From Paulinella micropora (taxonomy: Eukaryota > Cercozoa > Imbricatea > Euglyphida): a stretch of DNA of 64,000 nucleotides. The notes under the pieces are model-generated. The model had not been told where the DNA came from and did not search any database. It saw nothing but the letters and a program-made list of their open reading frames with translations. Location: assembly GCA_009731375.1 (NCBI GenBank), contig BJOX01000167.1, positions 811,181-875,180 of the forward strand, in the 5' to 3' direction. Below, piece by piece: positions 1 through 17,959 of the stretch. Position 1 is the stretch's first letter, and each line of letters starts with the position of its first letter. The translations under genes were made by a program, and so were the position numbers.

Positions 1-300
1 ATGTATTACGGCTAAAGACTATTTAAAAAGCGCGTGTAAAAACCCATGTGCTGCATAGCCTCTTAGAAACAAGGTTATTCATATCTCCGGCGTTGTTGAA
101 TATGTGGTTAGACTGTGGTTGGAGTACTGGTTGGGAGTGTGTTTGTGAGATTCGTGTAGGGTGAGTCTTGGGGCGAACAGCCATGGAAAATGTTCCTTTT
201 ATAATTGACTTTTGTCCTTGCTCTTGCCTCTAAAATAATATTTCTTTGATCACCCTTGCTCGCTGAACGGCCATAGCATTTCTTGCAAACAGGAGCTATC
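1..300. other. Non-repetitive left flank, no gene recognised
   Basis: About 300 bases of mixed composition before the microsatellites begin. Short open frames exist on both strands, but none has a recognisable domain or convincing splice context. It may be intron or intergenic DNA of the host. Confidence 0.5.
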
Positions 301-2346
<2,046 letters not shown>

Positions 2347-2728
2347 ACATATATTCGTAGCTTCTTAACAGACAGTTACTGGCACGTATGTGCATGCATA
2401 TGCATACACACACATACATACATACACACATACATACATACATACACACACATACATACACACATACCCACATACATACATACATACATACATACAGCGG
2501 TGCGGAGATGCAGGAAGCATAGATACATACATACATACATAGATAGATAGATAGATAGATACTTACATACATACATACAGCGATGTGGAGATGCAGGAAG
2601 CATACATACATAGATACTTACATACATACATACATACATTCATACATACATACATACTTACATACATACATACATAGAGCGGTGTGGAGATGCAGGAAGA
2701 CGATCTCGCACCCAGTGCCAGTCAGGTC

Positions 2729-2800
<72 letters not shown>

Positions 2801-2878
2801 GATAGATCGATAGATAGAGATAGATCGATAGATAGAGATAGATCGATAGATAGAGATAGATCGATAGATAGATAGATC

Positions 2879-2926
<48 letters not shown>

Positions 2927-2963
2927 GTAGGTAGATAGATAGATGGATAGATAGATAGATAGT

Positions 2964-3033
<70 letters not shown>

Positions 3034-3255
3034 TGCATGCCTGTGTTCTTGTATGTATGTATGTATGCATGTATGTATTTATGTATGTATGTATGGCTAG
3101 GTGGGTGTTCGCACTCCCTTGCGTGAATTAGGCAACGCTCCCCTCGCTACGGTATGCATGTATGTATGTACGTGTGTATGTATACATGGTAAGCATGTAT
3201 GTATGTACGTGTGTTTGTATACTTGTAAGCTGCTGAATTTGTCCCTGCATACGCA

Positions 3256-3288
<33 letters not shown>

Positions 3289-3465
3289 TCATACGTACTT
3301 ACAGACGCCCCTGGGTCTGTCTGCATCCCAAGGCAAAAGGGACATGTATATATACATACATACATACATACATACATACATGCATGCATGCATGCATGCG
3401 TACATACATACATACATACATACATACATACATGCATACATGCATGCATTTATACATACATACAT
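2347..3465. repeat. (CATA)n/(GATA)n microsatellites with embedded short unique segments
   Basis: Alternating (CATA)n, (GATA)n and (TGTA)n. A short unit reading GCGGTGCGGAGATGCAGGAA (and variants) recurs near 2498, 2579 and 2679, each embedded in (CATA)n, so repeat and unique sequence have been duplicated together. No gene seen. Confidence 0.9.
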
Positions 3466-3618
3466 AGGAAGGTGATGTTCAACTTTCCTCGAAACAGGCC
3501 TCTCCGGAAGGCACGGTATGTATGATGTATATATATATATATATATTGTGGGTATGTGTGCATATGTGTATTTATAGATGGATAAATTGATAGGTAGGTA
3601 GGTAGGTAGGTATGTATG

Positions 3619-3683
<65 letters not shown>

Positions 3684-4160
3684 GTTCAACTTTCCTCGAA
3701 ACAGGCTTCTCTGGTCCACGGTATGTATGATGTATACATATATGTACTATGTGCATGTATGCATGTGTGTATTTATAGATGGATAAATTGATAGGTAGGT
3801 AGGTAGGTAGGTAGATAGATAGATAGATAGACAGATAGATAGATAGATAGATGATCAACTTTCCTCGAAACAGGCTTCTAGGGAAACCACGGTCTGTATG
3901 ATGTATATATATATATGTGTATTGTGTATACATACATACATATATATAAAAATATATATATATGTATTTATGTATGTATGTATGTATGTATCATGGGTAT
4001 GTGTGCATGTGTGTATTTATAGATGGATAGGTAGATAGATAGATAGATAGATAGATAGATCGATAGATAGATAGAGAGATCATGTTCAACTTTCCTCGAA
4101 ACAGGCTTCTCCGAAATCCACGGTATGTACGATGTATATATATGTATTATGGGCACGTGT
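3466..4160. repeat. Four imperfect tandem units of about 150-250 bp
   Basis: A segment containing TTCAACTTTCCTCGAAACAG followed by a variable stretch and CACGGTATGTATGATGTATA recurs near 3478, 3684, 3854 and 4084, each followed by a (GATA)n array of different length. The unit looks like a short exon-like segment with a GTATGT donor copied together with its microsatellite. Its coding status is not established. Confidence 0.8.
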
Positions 4161-4221
4161 GCATGTGTATTTATAGTTAGATAGATAGATAGATGAATAG
4201 ATAGATAGATAGATAGATAGA

Positions 4222-4610
4222 TGAGATATCGACTAATGTCAGAAAAAAGGAGCTTCTGATTTCGTCAACCAAGGAAGTCTGTAAAGTATTGACCCGATGC
4301 CCAGCTAAGCCGTGATGTTTGCACGGAAGGGACTGATACAGGCGATACCAAAGCTCCCTAGTACCAGGCGGGGCCAGGGCTCGTTCCATAAAGCGCCCCT
4401 TGCAGAACGAGCTCCCACCTCCATTACAGAGGGCCCAGTAAGCAGATGGAGTTTCGAGACTGTCGACAGTCTAGTATAAACCGACAGAGCACTGTGGGTT
4501 TTATTCCGGGCTCAACAAGCGAGAAAGGGCACCCTGAGGGAACAGGATTGTGCTTCCCGTCGCTATTTCGGCATGTGACTCATAGGCGTATGGCTAGGCA
4601 CACATAAGGC

Positions 4611-4611
<1 letters not shown>
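4222..4611 (+). mobile_element. Dispersed repeat family E, copy 1
   Basis: About 390 bp of unique-looking sequence flanked on both sides by (GATA)n and repeated almost exactly at 15001-15393. The copies differ by a 4-base insertion near the start (AAAG versus AATAAAG context) and single-base indels. No coding domain was found. Insertion inside a microsatellite and presence of two copies suggest a non-autonomous transposable element; no terminal inverted repeat is obvious. Confidence 0.75.
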
Positions 4612-4654
<43 letters not shown>

Positions 4655-4886
4655 AAAAAAGCCGTCATTTCTGTAACAATTTTCCGAAATGAAGTAATAA
4701 AAACAACCGTAATTTCCGTAAGAATTTGCAAAATGAAGAAATTAAAACAAAACAACCGTAATTTCCGTAACACTTTTGCGAAGTGAAGTAATAAAAAACA
4801 GCCGTAATTTCCATAATAATTTTGCGAAGTGAAGTAAAAAAAAAACAAACCCGTAATTTCTGTAACAATTTTGCAAAATGAAGTTA
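4655..4886 (+). repeat. Tandem repeat of about 60 bp, five copies
   Basis: Units built around CCGTAATTTCCGTAA, AATTTTGCGAAGTGAAGTAA and an A-rich spacer repeat from just after a (GATA)n tract to a poly-A run that leads into a 10-base N gap (4949-4958). The CCGTAATT...GCGAAGT wording recurs near 18800-18900. Confidence 0.8.
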
Positions 4887-4910
4887 GTTTAAAAACAACA
4901 ACAACAACAA

Positions 4911-4948
<38 letters not shown>

Positions 4949-5143
4949 NNNNNNNNNNAAAAGTGAGGTGTGTGTATACCCCATGTGCTTGGCGTGCTAG
5001 GAACAGTTGCATTCGAAACCGCAGAGGTTGGTCCATCCTAGATTGAATACACAGTTTAATGCTCACCTCGCCTCAGTCGTCGGTCGCTCGCCTCGTCGGT
5101 CAGTCCACAGGCAGAGTAGATAGATAGATAGATAGATAGATAT

Positions 5144-5180
<37 letters not shown>

Positions 5181-5199
5181 CAGATAGACAGATAGATAG

Positions 5200-5945
5200 A
5201 TAGATATGTTTGGTCTACCAGCTCTGCATACCCGAAGTAGGCATCCATTCCACCCCGCCGCCAGTTGGTGGCTGGGCAGTAGGCTGGAGATGGGCACTAG
5301 CCTCGGAAATGTGCAGTCTGAACCCTCCTTGGCTGAAGGGCTCAGACTGGTTCCAAAGACGTGTCCGTGATCACGTGTCCCGCCAAGGCAGCTCGGGCCC
5401 GAAGGATACAGCAAACCTCGAGCTTCAGCCAAGGCGACCGCTTTCGTGGCGGCCGGACTATACCTTAAGATCTCCCTGCTTATCTGCCTACCCGCACACA
5501 GGAACATCCCACTCCCGTCTAGTCTCTGAAACTTTCCCATTTGCCAGACTACCACTGGACAGCGGCGACGGATGACTACCGGGTCCGCTTAGCGGAGCAG
5601 CGGTAGTCAACCGATTAGGAGCCTTGCGCGGGGTAGCCTCACAAGCAGGGACTTGGCTGCGGGTTACCTATTATTCCCTGCGTGGCAATATCCTTCAAGT
5701 TTTTACCATCCGACGAGCGTTACCTCGCCTGCTGCACCTTGCGGTTTCCCGCAGGCCGCGGTATCGAAGGCACTTAGGGCTTTCCCGAACAGGTTCAAGG
5801 GCCCACGAATGGTAGTCATCAGCCCTGGCCACAGTCACGCTGCACCAGCTGCGACAAACGCGAAACACTGCTGGTGCAGGGCTGTAAGGGGGGTGTGAAT
5901 GTGCGAGCAAGACACAGCTTAAGAGTTGTCCGCGTGCTTACCTCC
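5200..5945. other. Non-microsatellite segment, possible old transposable element
   Basis: About 740 bp of GC-richer sequence without simple repeats, bounded by (GATA)n and a poly-C run with a 10-N gap (5959-5968). The start (TCCATTCCACCCCG, then GGGCAGTAGGCTGGAGAT) recurs near 14727-14773, so part of it is a dispersed repeat. Its open frames lack recognisable domains. Confidence 0.45.
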
Positions 5946-5968
5946 CCCCCCCCCCCCCNNNNNNNNNN

Positions 5969-7075
<1,107 letters not shown>

Positions 7076-7176
7076 AGGGAAATAGCCGAAGAAGTATCAG
7101 ACAATTAGTTGCGATTATGATGATAACGGGAATGCATGTGTGTATGCTACGTATGTACGTACGGTATGCATTGTAG

Positions 7177-7222
7177 AACCTGGACTACAGCCTTGGCCAG
7201 GGTGGATAGGGGAAATGGAAGG

Positions 7223-7259
<37 letters not shown>

Positions 7260-8285
7260 GTGCAGGTGAGGGCATGGTCCAGGACCAGAGGGAAGGGGAG
7301 CCGGATGAAGAGAACACACAGAATAATCAACCACCTCCAGAGGTGTGTGTGTGTNNNNNNNNNNNNNNNNNNNNNNNNNNNNNNNNNNNNNNNNNNNNNN
7401 NNNNNNNNNNNNNNNNNNNNNNNNNNNNNNNNNNNNNNNNNNNNNNNNNNNNNNNNNNNNNNNNNNNNNNNNNNNNNNNNNNNNNNNNNNNNNNNNNNNN
7501 NNNNNNNNNNNNNNNNNNNNNNNNNNNNNNNNNNNNNNNNNNNNNNNNNNNNNNNNNNNNNNNNNNNNNNNNNNNNNNNNNNNNNNNNNNNNNNNNNNNN
7601 NNNNNNNNNNNNNNNNNNNNNNNNNNNNNNNNNNNNNNNNNNNNNNNNNNNNNNNNNNNNNNNNNNNNNNNNNNNNNNNNNNNNNNNNNNNNNNNNNNNN
7701 NNNNNNNNNNNNNNNNNNNNNNNNNNNNNNNNNNNNNNNNNNNNNNNNNNNNNNNNNNNNNNNNNNNNNNNNNNNNNNNNNNNNNNNNNNNNNNNNNNNN
7801 NNNNNNNNNNNNNNNNNNNNNNNNNNNNNNNNNNNNNNNNNNNNNNNNNNNNNNNNNNNNNNNNNNNNNNNNNNNNNNNNNNNNNNNNNNNNNNNNNNNN
7901 NNNNNNNNNNNNNNNNNNNNNNNNNNNNNNNNNNNNNNNNNNNNNNNNNNNNNNNNNNNNNNNNNNNNNNNNNNNNNNNNNNNNNNNNNNNNNNNNNNNN
8001 NNNNNNNNNNNNNNNNGGGGGGGGGGGGGGGGGGGGGGGGAGGTGCGCGCGCGAGAGAGAGAGAGAGAGGGACTGATTATGATGTATGTTTTGCTTTTTA
8101 GCTGCACCATGCGATTCGGCCCAAGATGAAGCGTAACTCTCGAAAGAGCGTCCAGAAGGGAGCTTTCCAGCCCAGGTGATAGATAGGATAGATTAGGATA
8201 GATAGATAGATAAGATGAAGCGTAACTCTCGAAAGAGCGTTCAGAAGGGAGCTTTCCAGCCCCATGTGATAGATAGGATAGGATG

Positions 8286-8334
<49 letters not shown>

Positions 8335-8513
8335 GATGAAGCGTATCTCTCGAAGAGCGTTCAGAAGGGAGCTTTCCAGCGCAGGTGATAGATAGGATAG
8401 ATTAGGATAGGATAGATAGAGAGGATAGATAGATAGATAAGATGAAGCTTAACTCTCGAAAGAGCGTTCAGAAGGGAGCTTTCCAGCCCAGGTGATAGAT
8501 AGGATAGGATAGA

Positions 8514-8565
<52 letters not shown>

Positions 8566-8668
8566 GATGAAGCGTAACTCTCGAAGAGCGTTCAGAAGGG
8601 AGCTTTCCAGCCCCATGTGATAGATAGGATAGGATAGATAGATAGATAGATAGGATGGATAGATAGAC

Positions 8669-8705
<37 letters not shown>

Positions 8706-8729
8706 GCAGACATATAGACATATAGACAT

Positions 8730-8790
<61 letters not shown>

Positions 8791-8829
8791 GATAGATAGA
8801 TAGGTAGGTAGGCGCCTCGTGCTGCAGAA

Positions 8830-8881
<52 letters not shown>

Positions 8882-9110
8882 CGCGCACGCGCGCGCCGAA
8901 CTTATACTGATCACGGGGATCTCTCCGCATTTTCCGGTTAAATTTCAAATTTCCCGAAATTTCATCATAGCATATGGTGAAAATGTCCTTGGTTGTTGTT
9001 GTTGTTATTGTTGTTTGTGTGTGGCAAAGGGTACGGGATGAAGGCCCCATGGTCAACTCCATTGCAGAAGGCAAGAATGAGGAGGGGGAAAGGTTATCTA
9101 TCTATCTATC

Positions 9111-9160
<50 letters not shown>

Positions 9161-9248
9161 ATCTATCTATCTAATCTAATCTATCTAATCTATCTATCTA
9201 TCTATCTTTCTATCTATCTGTCTATCTATCTTTCTATCTTTCTATCTA

Positions 9249-9287
<39 letters not shown>

Positions 9288-9288
9288 C

Positions 9289-9349
<61 letters not shown>

Positions 9350-9354
9350 ATCTA

Positions 9355-9407
<53 letters not shown>

Positions 9408-9495
9408 ATCTACTTACCTACCTACCTACCTACATACCTATCTATCTATCTATCAGTCGGAGCAGTTGGATGCAGGGATAAGACAAAAAACCTTC

Positions 9496-9543
<48 letters not shown>

Positions 9544-9625
9544 AATCTATCTATCTATTTATATTTCTTTCTTTCTTTTTTTCTATCTATATATCCATTT
9601 CTATATTTCTTTCTTTCTTTCTTTT

Positions 9626-9686
<61 letters not shown>

Positions 9687-9872
9687 TCATTTCTCTACCT
9701 ACCTACCTATCTGTCTATCTATCTATCTATCTACCTACCTACCTACCTACCTACCTACCTACCTATCTATTCATGCACAGGAACGCAGGCAGTGAGGAAG
9801 CAGGGCTGAAGGCATCGGAGGAGGGAGGAAAGGAAAAGACAGGGGATGAGGAGCAGGTAATCTGTGTGTGCG

Positions 9873-9937
<65 letters not shown>

Positions 9938-9978
9938 GTCTATCTATCTATCTATCTGTCTATCTGTCTGCCTATCCG

Positions 9979-10015
<37 letters not shown>

Positions 10016-10229
10016 ATTATCTACCTATATATTCATCCATCCATCCGCACATCCATCCATCCATCTATCTAGGGAAAGGGAAGCTTTGGGAAACAAGCGC
10101 AAGAGGGCGTGAAGCCAAGCAAGCAAGAACAACCCAAGAAACCAGCCAATGTCCATCCATCCGTCTATCTATCCCATCCATCTATCCCATCCATCCTTCC
10201 ATCCATCTATCTGTCTATATGTCTATATG

Positions 10230-10276
<47 letters not shown>

Positions 10277-10366
10277 GTCTATCTATCTATCTATCTCTCA
10301 AAATGCATGTGAAATAGCCTCTTTCATGCATACCCTGCAAAAAGCGTTTGAAGTCATTCTTTCTTG

Positions 10367-10435
<69 letters not shown>

Positions 10436-10561
10436 GTCTGTCTATCCATCTATCCATCTCTATCTAGAAGCTAGGAGCTTCTCATATGAGCTGGTTGGGC
10501 TGTTATTATTATTAGTATTAGTATTAGTATTAGTATTAGTATTAGTATTATTATTATTATT

Positions 10562-10597
<36 letters not shown>

Positions 10598-10799
10598 ATT
10601 GTTTGGTAGAGTTGGATCTTCACTGGCCTCAAGAACCAAATGAGGGCCCAAGGAAGCAAGAAGGAAAAGCAAGATAAAGGAAGCAATAAGGAAAAGCAAG
10701 AGAAAGGAAGCAAAAAGGACAAGCAAGAGAAAGCCAAGATGGAAAAGAAAGCCACAGGCAGCAAAAAGAAAAAGAAGGCAAATGTCTCTGCTGAGCAAG
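7177..10799 (+). CDS. Host gene exons 1-6: charged, low-complexity region
   Basis: Exons read at 7177-7221, 7266-7342, 8102-8175, 9781-9856, 10073-10150 and 10610-10799. All neighbouring phases agree. Products include an acidic stretch ([14 protein letters not shown]), a basic one ([14 protein letters not shown]) and a Lys/Gln/Glu repeat ([19 protein letters not shown]), typical of disordered regions. Introns are (CTAT)n, (GATA)n and (ATT)n. A 662-N gap (7355-8016) lies in the intron after the second exon. The donor at 10151 (GTCCAT) is weak, so that boundary is less certain. Confidence 0.6.
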
Positions 10800-12234
10800 G
10801 TTACTATAATCTGTTGTACTGCTTTTTCACTTTATCTTTATCTTATCTTCGTCTTCATCTTCATCTTATCTTATCTTATCTTATCTTATCTGATCTCATC
10901 TTATCTCATCTTATCTTAGCTCACCTTGTCGCTTGTTGTGTGTGTGTGTGCTTTTTTTTTGGGGGGGGGGGGGGGGGTTTTTTNNNNNNNNNNNNNNNNN
11001 NNNNNNNNNNNNNNNNNNNNNNNAGCAGCTGAACCCGCCAAGGGCGAGCCTACTTCTATTCGACAGCTGCGTGGTATCTTAACAAATAGTCAGATAGACA
11101 AGTAAGATTAGAAGCGAAGACAGGGAAAGTTTTCCGGTAGCCGCGGTCATCAATTTCGGGAAAATGGACCATTTTGTAAAATTCCGTCTCAAACTGTGGC
11201 TTGTATAAAAGACCAATATTGCCCAGCCAAAGGACGAGCCTTTCGACAGCTGCGTGGTATGTTAACAAACAGGCAGGGATAGACAAGGAAGATATTAGAC
11301 GCGAAGACAGGAAAAATTTCGCGGTGTCTGCGAAACTGGCCACTTTTTAACATTCCGTGTCTGCGGTTATTTACCGGAAAACTGACCGCTTTTTGACATT
11401 CCGTCTCAGACTTTGGCTTGTATATATCTAAGACTAATCCTAGCCCAAGCAGGAGACCAGTTTTACATGCTATGTTGACCCTGACCCTGCCTATTCCTGA
11501 AGTATAGTGAACAACGACTTCAAGCGCTTTGTTCTCTGTCTATTCTATGCTAAACCTGACCCCTACACATGGGGCACAACTCTTAACACGTACGAAAATT
11601 TGACCGCTAATCCCGCTACAATTTGGCCGAAATAAAACTTGTTTCATTGGAAACCTGTCACGTGCTAGGTATGTGGCCTTGTCCTGAATGCGGTGTGGGG
11701 AACGACGCCAGGTTAACCAACTGCGATGTCTGCGACTCAGAGCGACCTTCAGAGTTCGACGATCAGCCTAGCTCAGCTGCACCGGTATTTGCCTATCTTT
11801 TTGTCTATCTGTCTTCAGCCTAGCTCAGCTGCTGCAGCTGCACCGGTATTTGCCTATCTTTTTGTCTATCTGTGTGCCTATCTTTTTGTCTATCTCAAGC
11901 GATCTGTCTGCCTATTTATTTGTTTCCACCTTTCTACTTATCTGTCTATCTTTTTGTCTATCTGTCTGCCTATTCTATCTATCTGTATCTATTGCTTTTC
12001 TGACAGCCAAGCCACAGTCAGTATCTATGAGAAAGTTCCTAACACTTACTAAAGTGAACAAGGCTATCACGCGGGGCTGGCTCATTTGTCTGGGCTGCCT
12101 CTCCAACACCTCGATCTCCGTGAGTGCAAGGCAGTCACGGACGCGGGGCTGGTTCACTTGTCTTAGCGTCCATTCCAACACCTCAATCTGACAATCAGTC
12201 TGTTCTTAGCCAAATCTGCTTTATGCGTGCGCAG

Positions 12235-12285
<51 letters not shown>

Positions 12286-12324
12286 GAGCGTGTGAGGTCC
12301 TACCGCCCGGGGATAACAAAGGTG

Positions 12325-12368
<44 letters not shown>

Positions 12369-13248
12369 ACTGTCCATGGATCCATGGCAGAGGTGTAGGG
12401 ACGGCAAAAAGATTGCGTTGAGAACAATAATGTAATGTCTGACGTGTGATATGTGAGGTGTACTTAGCAGCCTTAAACATCGAAAACTCTCGATTGACAA
12501 GATTAAGCAAGTGCATACGAATATATTTCAACTATATCCTGTGTTGGGATGCCGGGAAAATGTCCGTATTTCGTGGACAAAATCCCGGGACGACTATGTC
12601 AAGCAATCCATCTATGGTTGGCATGTCCGACGGGTGATGTGTTGCTTTCGCAGCCTAGAGTGTCTAAGAGGCGCTCTTGGGTTGGTGGCTCAAGCAAGCG
12701 AAAAGACAAGGCAAAAGAACAGCGAAAAGACAAGGCAAAAGAACAGGAAAGCAAGCACCAGGACGCAGGTACATACATACCTACATGCATTCATTCATGC
12801 GTACGCACCTACCTACCTCCCTACATATATATACTCATTACTCACCATTTGCGTGGTTACTTGCTTACTTACTCGCTCACTCGCTGACTGACATAGGCCA
12901 ATCCTCTGAGCCAGCCTCGCCAAGCATGTCTCCGCTTCCTGGGCCAGGTCTGTCGGCTATGCCATTACATGTATGTATGTGCATGCATGTATGTATGTAT
13001 GTATGTATGTACGTACGTACTGTACGTAATTATTTATTGTGTCCAACATTTAGCTTGCAGACATATCAAGTTGAATCTTAAGCGATGTATGCATGTATAT
13101 TTTTCTATTGCTTTTGATGTTCCTATTTAACTAGCTATGGATTGTTTCTACTCTATTCTCATTTCTACTCAGCCAGACATGTATATTATTATTCGATATT
13201 TAGCCAAAGTGGTATGCGTATCTATTTACTACCGTCTTTTCTTCTTTC

Positions 13249-13293
<45 letters not shown>

Positions 13294-13982
13294 ATTATTA
13301 TTATTATTATTATTATTATGGAGGGGTGCACAGTATGGCACCCCACGGGAAGAGGAGGTGGTTGGGCCTCTTCCCACTGGTTTCGAGGCTATGTCGTTGT
13401 GTTGGCTCCGAGGCTATGTTGTTGTGTTGGTTCCGAGGCTATGTAGTTGTGTTGGTTCCGAGGCTCTGTTGTTGTGTGGGTTCCGAGGCTATGTCGATGT
13501 GGGTTCCGAGGCTATGTTGTTGTGTTGGTTCCGAGGCCATGTCGTTGTGTTGTTTTTTATAAGACATACACCACGTGGGATCAAAGGGGTATTTACATTC
13601 CGCGATCTAGGGGTGGTGACGGGTTTCGAGGCGTCCCAGATACTTACCACAAAACGTCCTCATGCGCTGGCAGACCGCATGAAATGTCTGCTACCCCTGT
13701 GAGTACCTCCATGCGGGACCTACCCAGTCTCGTGGAGCTCTCACGCGGGGAAGATCAATCATTTGTAGTTGATTTCCTGCAAGGTACCCGACACTGTGCG
13801 GGTAGTAGGGACTTTTGGGGCCTTCTATGCAGGATGGTTAGAGTCACTCTTCCCTCCCCAACATACTCACTGTAGTCCCTGTTGGGTCGAGGGATGGAGG
13901 CGCATGGCCCTCGGGCTCAGCCATGACAGATCAATATATATTATTATTATTATTGTTATTATTATTATTGTTATTATTATTA

Positions 13983-14041
<59 letters not shown>

Positions 14042-14162
14042 CTAGCAAGCTATGCATATTTGCCTAACTGCCTCTCATTTCAACAATTTAGATAGATGGA
14101 TAGATGGGTAGATAGATAGATAGATAGATGTATAGATATATAGTATAGATAGTATAGATAAT

Positions 14163-14206
<44 letters not shown>

Positions 14207-14278
14207 GTAGATAGATAGGACTTTCGTTTTTCTGTTTGTTCCTGTCCAGGCAGGTATGAGATGAAATTATCATACATA

Positions 14279-14345
<67 letters not shown>

Positions 14346-14674
14346 TCATTGCTTGCTGTGAGTATGAGATGAAAATTATGAAAAGTATATCTTTCATTAC
14401 TTGCCGTCATTCTCATCTTAGCAAATTGTCACTTTGTTTTTCTTGTCATGTAATCAGAGCTTGCAAAAAGTATTTTCAATTACTTGCTGTCATTCTCATC
14501 TTATCAAATTGTCACTTTGTTTTTCTTGTTATGTAATCAGAACAAGCTCTTGAAGCGGGACGAGAACAAGAAGCGCCTCCAGCAGTTGTACCTATCTATC
14601 TATCATTCTATCATTCTATTCTATTCTGTTCTATCTATCTATCTATCTATCTATCTATTTATCCGTCTGTTGAT

Positions 14675-14717
<43 letters not shown>

Positions 14718-14770
14718 CCTCAGCTATCCATTCCACCCCGTCACCCGGGTGTGACTGGGCAGTGGGCTGG

Positions 14771-14822
<52 letters not shown>

Positions 14823-15517
14823 GAAATAAGATAAGACAAGATAAGATAAGATAAGATAAGATACGAGAAGACAAGATAAGATAAGATAAGATAGTCTTTT
14901 CCTTCAGTTGACTTACAGTGCTTCATCCTCGGCCTGTCTGATATATATATATAATATGCATTCATACATACGTAGATACAGACATAGATAGATAGATAGA
15001 TGAGATATCGACTAATGTCAGAAAAAAGGAGCTTCTGATTTCGTCAACCAAGGAAGTCTGTGAATAAAGTATTGACCCGATGCCCAGCTAAGCCGTGATG
15101 TTTGCACGGAAGGGACTGATACAGGCGATACCAAAGCTCCCTAGTACCAGGCGGGGCCAGGGCTCGTTCCATAAGCGCCCCTTGCAGAACGAGCTCCCAC
15201 CTCCATTACAGAGGGCCCAGTAAGCAGATGGAGTTTCGAGACTGTTCGACAGTCTAGTATAAACCGACAGAGCACTGTGGGTTTTATTCCGGGCTCAACA
15301 AGCGAGAAAGGGCACCCTGAGGGAACAGGATTGTGCTTCCCGTCGCTATTTCGGCATGTGACTCATAGGCGTATGGCTAGGCACACATAAGGCACCCCAC
15401 CACGGGCCCAGCACACCCACACCATCCCCTAATTCTCTGTCTGTCGACAGATGGCACCCATTTCAAAACATCAAGCCCAAGGGAGGGTCAGTGACACCTC
15501 AAGTGGCCTTGGTTCAC

Positions 15518-15569
<52 letters not shown>

Positions 15570-15628
15570 GTTGTTCAAACAGGGAGAAGCGGCGAAGGAG
15601 CAGCAGGCTAAGGAAGAAAAAGAGGTAT

Positions 15629-15660
<32 letters not shown>

Positions 15661-15976
15661 GCGTGTATGTATGTTTGTCGGGCAGAAACCAGTCTAGCTA
15701 TCTCTCTTTCTCTCTCTCTCTCTTTCTTTATATATATATATTATTTTATTTGTCTATCTATTTCTCTACAGAAGGACAAACATTGTGTATAGAGTGCGCT
15801 TCCATCTATCTCATTTCTCTATCTGTTTCCTCTTTACCTATCTATCTATGTGTCTTTGCATCTTACCAGCAGGAAGAGGAAATATTGTAATAATAATAAT
15901 AATAATAATAACAACAACAATAATATAATAATAAATAAATGAATAAATAAATAAAATCAGAGACTAAGCTTCTATC

Positions 15977-16007
<31 letters not shown>

Positions 16008-16123
16008 CTATGTGATATACAGGAAGAGGAGGTATTGTTGCCTCCTTCCCGAATGGGCTCCGCCTCCCGTTTCGACGTGCAGGTTTTATACATGCTTACA
16101 TACATACATTATATATGTATATA

Positions 16124-16167
<44 letters not shown>

Positions 16168-16363
16168 GTTGCCTACTTCTCGAATGGGCTCCGTCTCCCG
16201 TTTCGACATGCAGGTTCTATACATACATACATACATACATACATATTACATATATATATATATAATATATATATATTGTTGCCTCCTTCCCGAACGGGCT
16301 CCGTCTCCCGTTTTGACATGCAGGTTTTACACATGCTTACATACATACATACATACATGCATA

Positions 16364-16399
<36 letters not shown>

Positions 16400-17009
16400 T
16401 GATCTGTCATGGCTGAGCCCGAGGGCCATGCGCCTCCATCCCTCGACCCAACAGGGACTACAGTGAGTATGTTGGGGAGGGAAGAGTGACTCTAACCATC
16501 CTGCATAGAAGGCCCCAAAAGTCCCTACTACCCGCACAGTGTCGGGTACCTTGCAGGAAATCAACTACAAATGATTGATCTTCCCCGCGTGAGAGCTCCA
16601 CGAGACTGGGTAGGTCCCGCATGGAGGTACTCACAGGGGTAGCAGACATTTCATGCGGTCTGCCAGCGCATGAGGACGTTTTGTGGTAAGTATCTGGGAC
16701 GCCTCGAAACCCGTCACCACCCCTAGATCGCGGAATGTAAATACCCCTTTGATCCCACGTGGTGTATGTCTTATAAAAAACAACACAACGACATGGCCTC
16801 GGAACCAACACAACAACATAGCCTCGGAACCCACATCGACATAGCCTCGGAACCCACACAACAACAGAGCCTCGGAACCAACACAACTACATAGCCTCGG
16901 AACCAACACAACAACATAGCCTCGGAGCCAACACAACGACATAGCCTCGAAACCAGTGGGAAGAGGCCCAACCACCTCCTCTTCCCGTGGGGTGCCATAC
17001 TGTGCACCC

Positions 17010-17096
<87 letters not shown>

Positions 17097-17177
17097 CCTC
17101 CTTCCCGAACGGGCTCCGTCTCCCGTTTCGACATGCAGGTTCTATACATTCTTACATACATACATACATACATAATG

Positions 17178-17208
<31 letters not shown>

Positions 17209-17299
17209 TGTTGCCTCCTTCTCGAATGGGCTCCGTCTCCCGTTTCGACATGCAGGTTCTATACATGCTTACATACATACATACATACATACATATTAT

Positions 17300-17330
<31 letters not shown>

Positions 17331-17603
17331 TGTTGCCTCCTTCCCGAACGGGCTCCGTCTCCCGTTTCGACATGCAGATTCTTGTACATACATACATAGA
17401 TACATGCTAACATACATACATACATACATGCATACATAGATACATATTATGCCAGGTTTTTAGTACATACGTAGACACATACATACATATATTTATATAG
17501 TTGCATATATACATACATACACACATACATACATACATACATACATAGGCTCTTGGCATGATAGAGCCTGCAGACATGGAGGAAAGTTTTCTAGGTCGAT
17601 GTG

Positions 17604-17660
<57 letters not shown>

Positions 17661-17713
17661 CATCCATCCATCCATCCATCTATCTATCTATCTATCTATC
17701 CATCCATCCATCC

Positions 17714-17747
<34 letters not shown>

Positions 17748-17781
17748 TCATCTATCCATCCATCTACCTATCCATCTATCC

Positions 17782-17821
<40 letters not shown>

Positions 17822-17926
17822 ATCTATCTATCCATCCATCCATCTATCTATCTATCCATCCATCTATCTATCATCTATCCATCTATCCATCTATCTATCT
17901 ATCTATCTATTTATCCATCTACCTAC

Positions 17927-17959
<33 letters not shown>

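Noticed and set aside
13326-13875. Open frames with repeated [13 protein letters not shown] units, also found inverted at 16458-17007
   Set aside because: They lie in the 612-bp element B and come from its internal CCGAGGCTATGT repeats; three frames are open at once.
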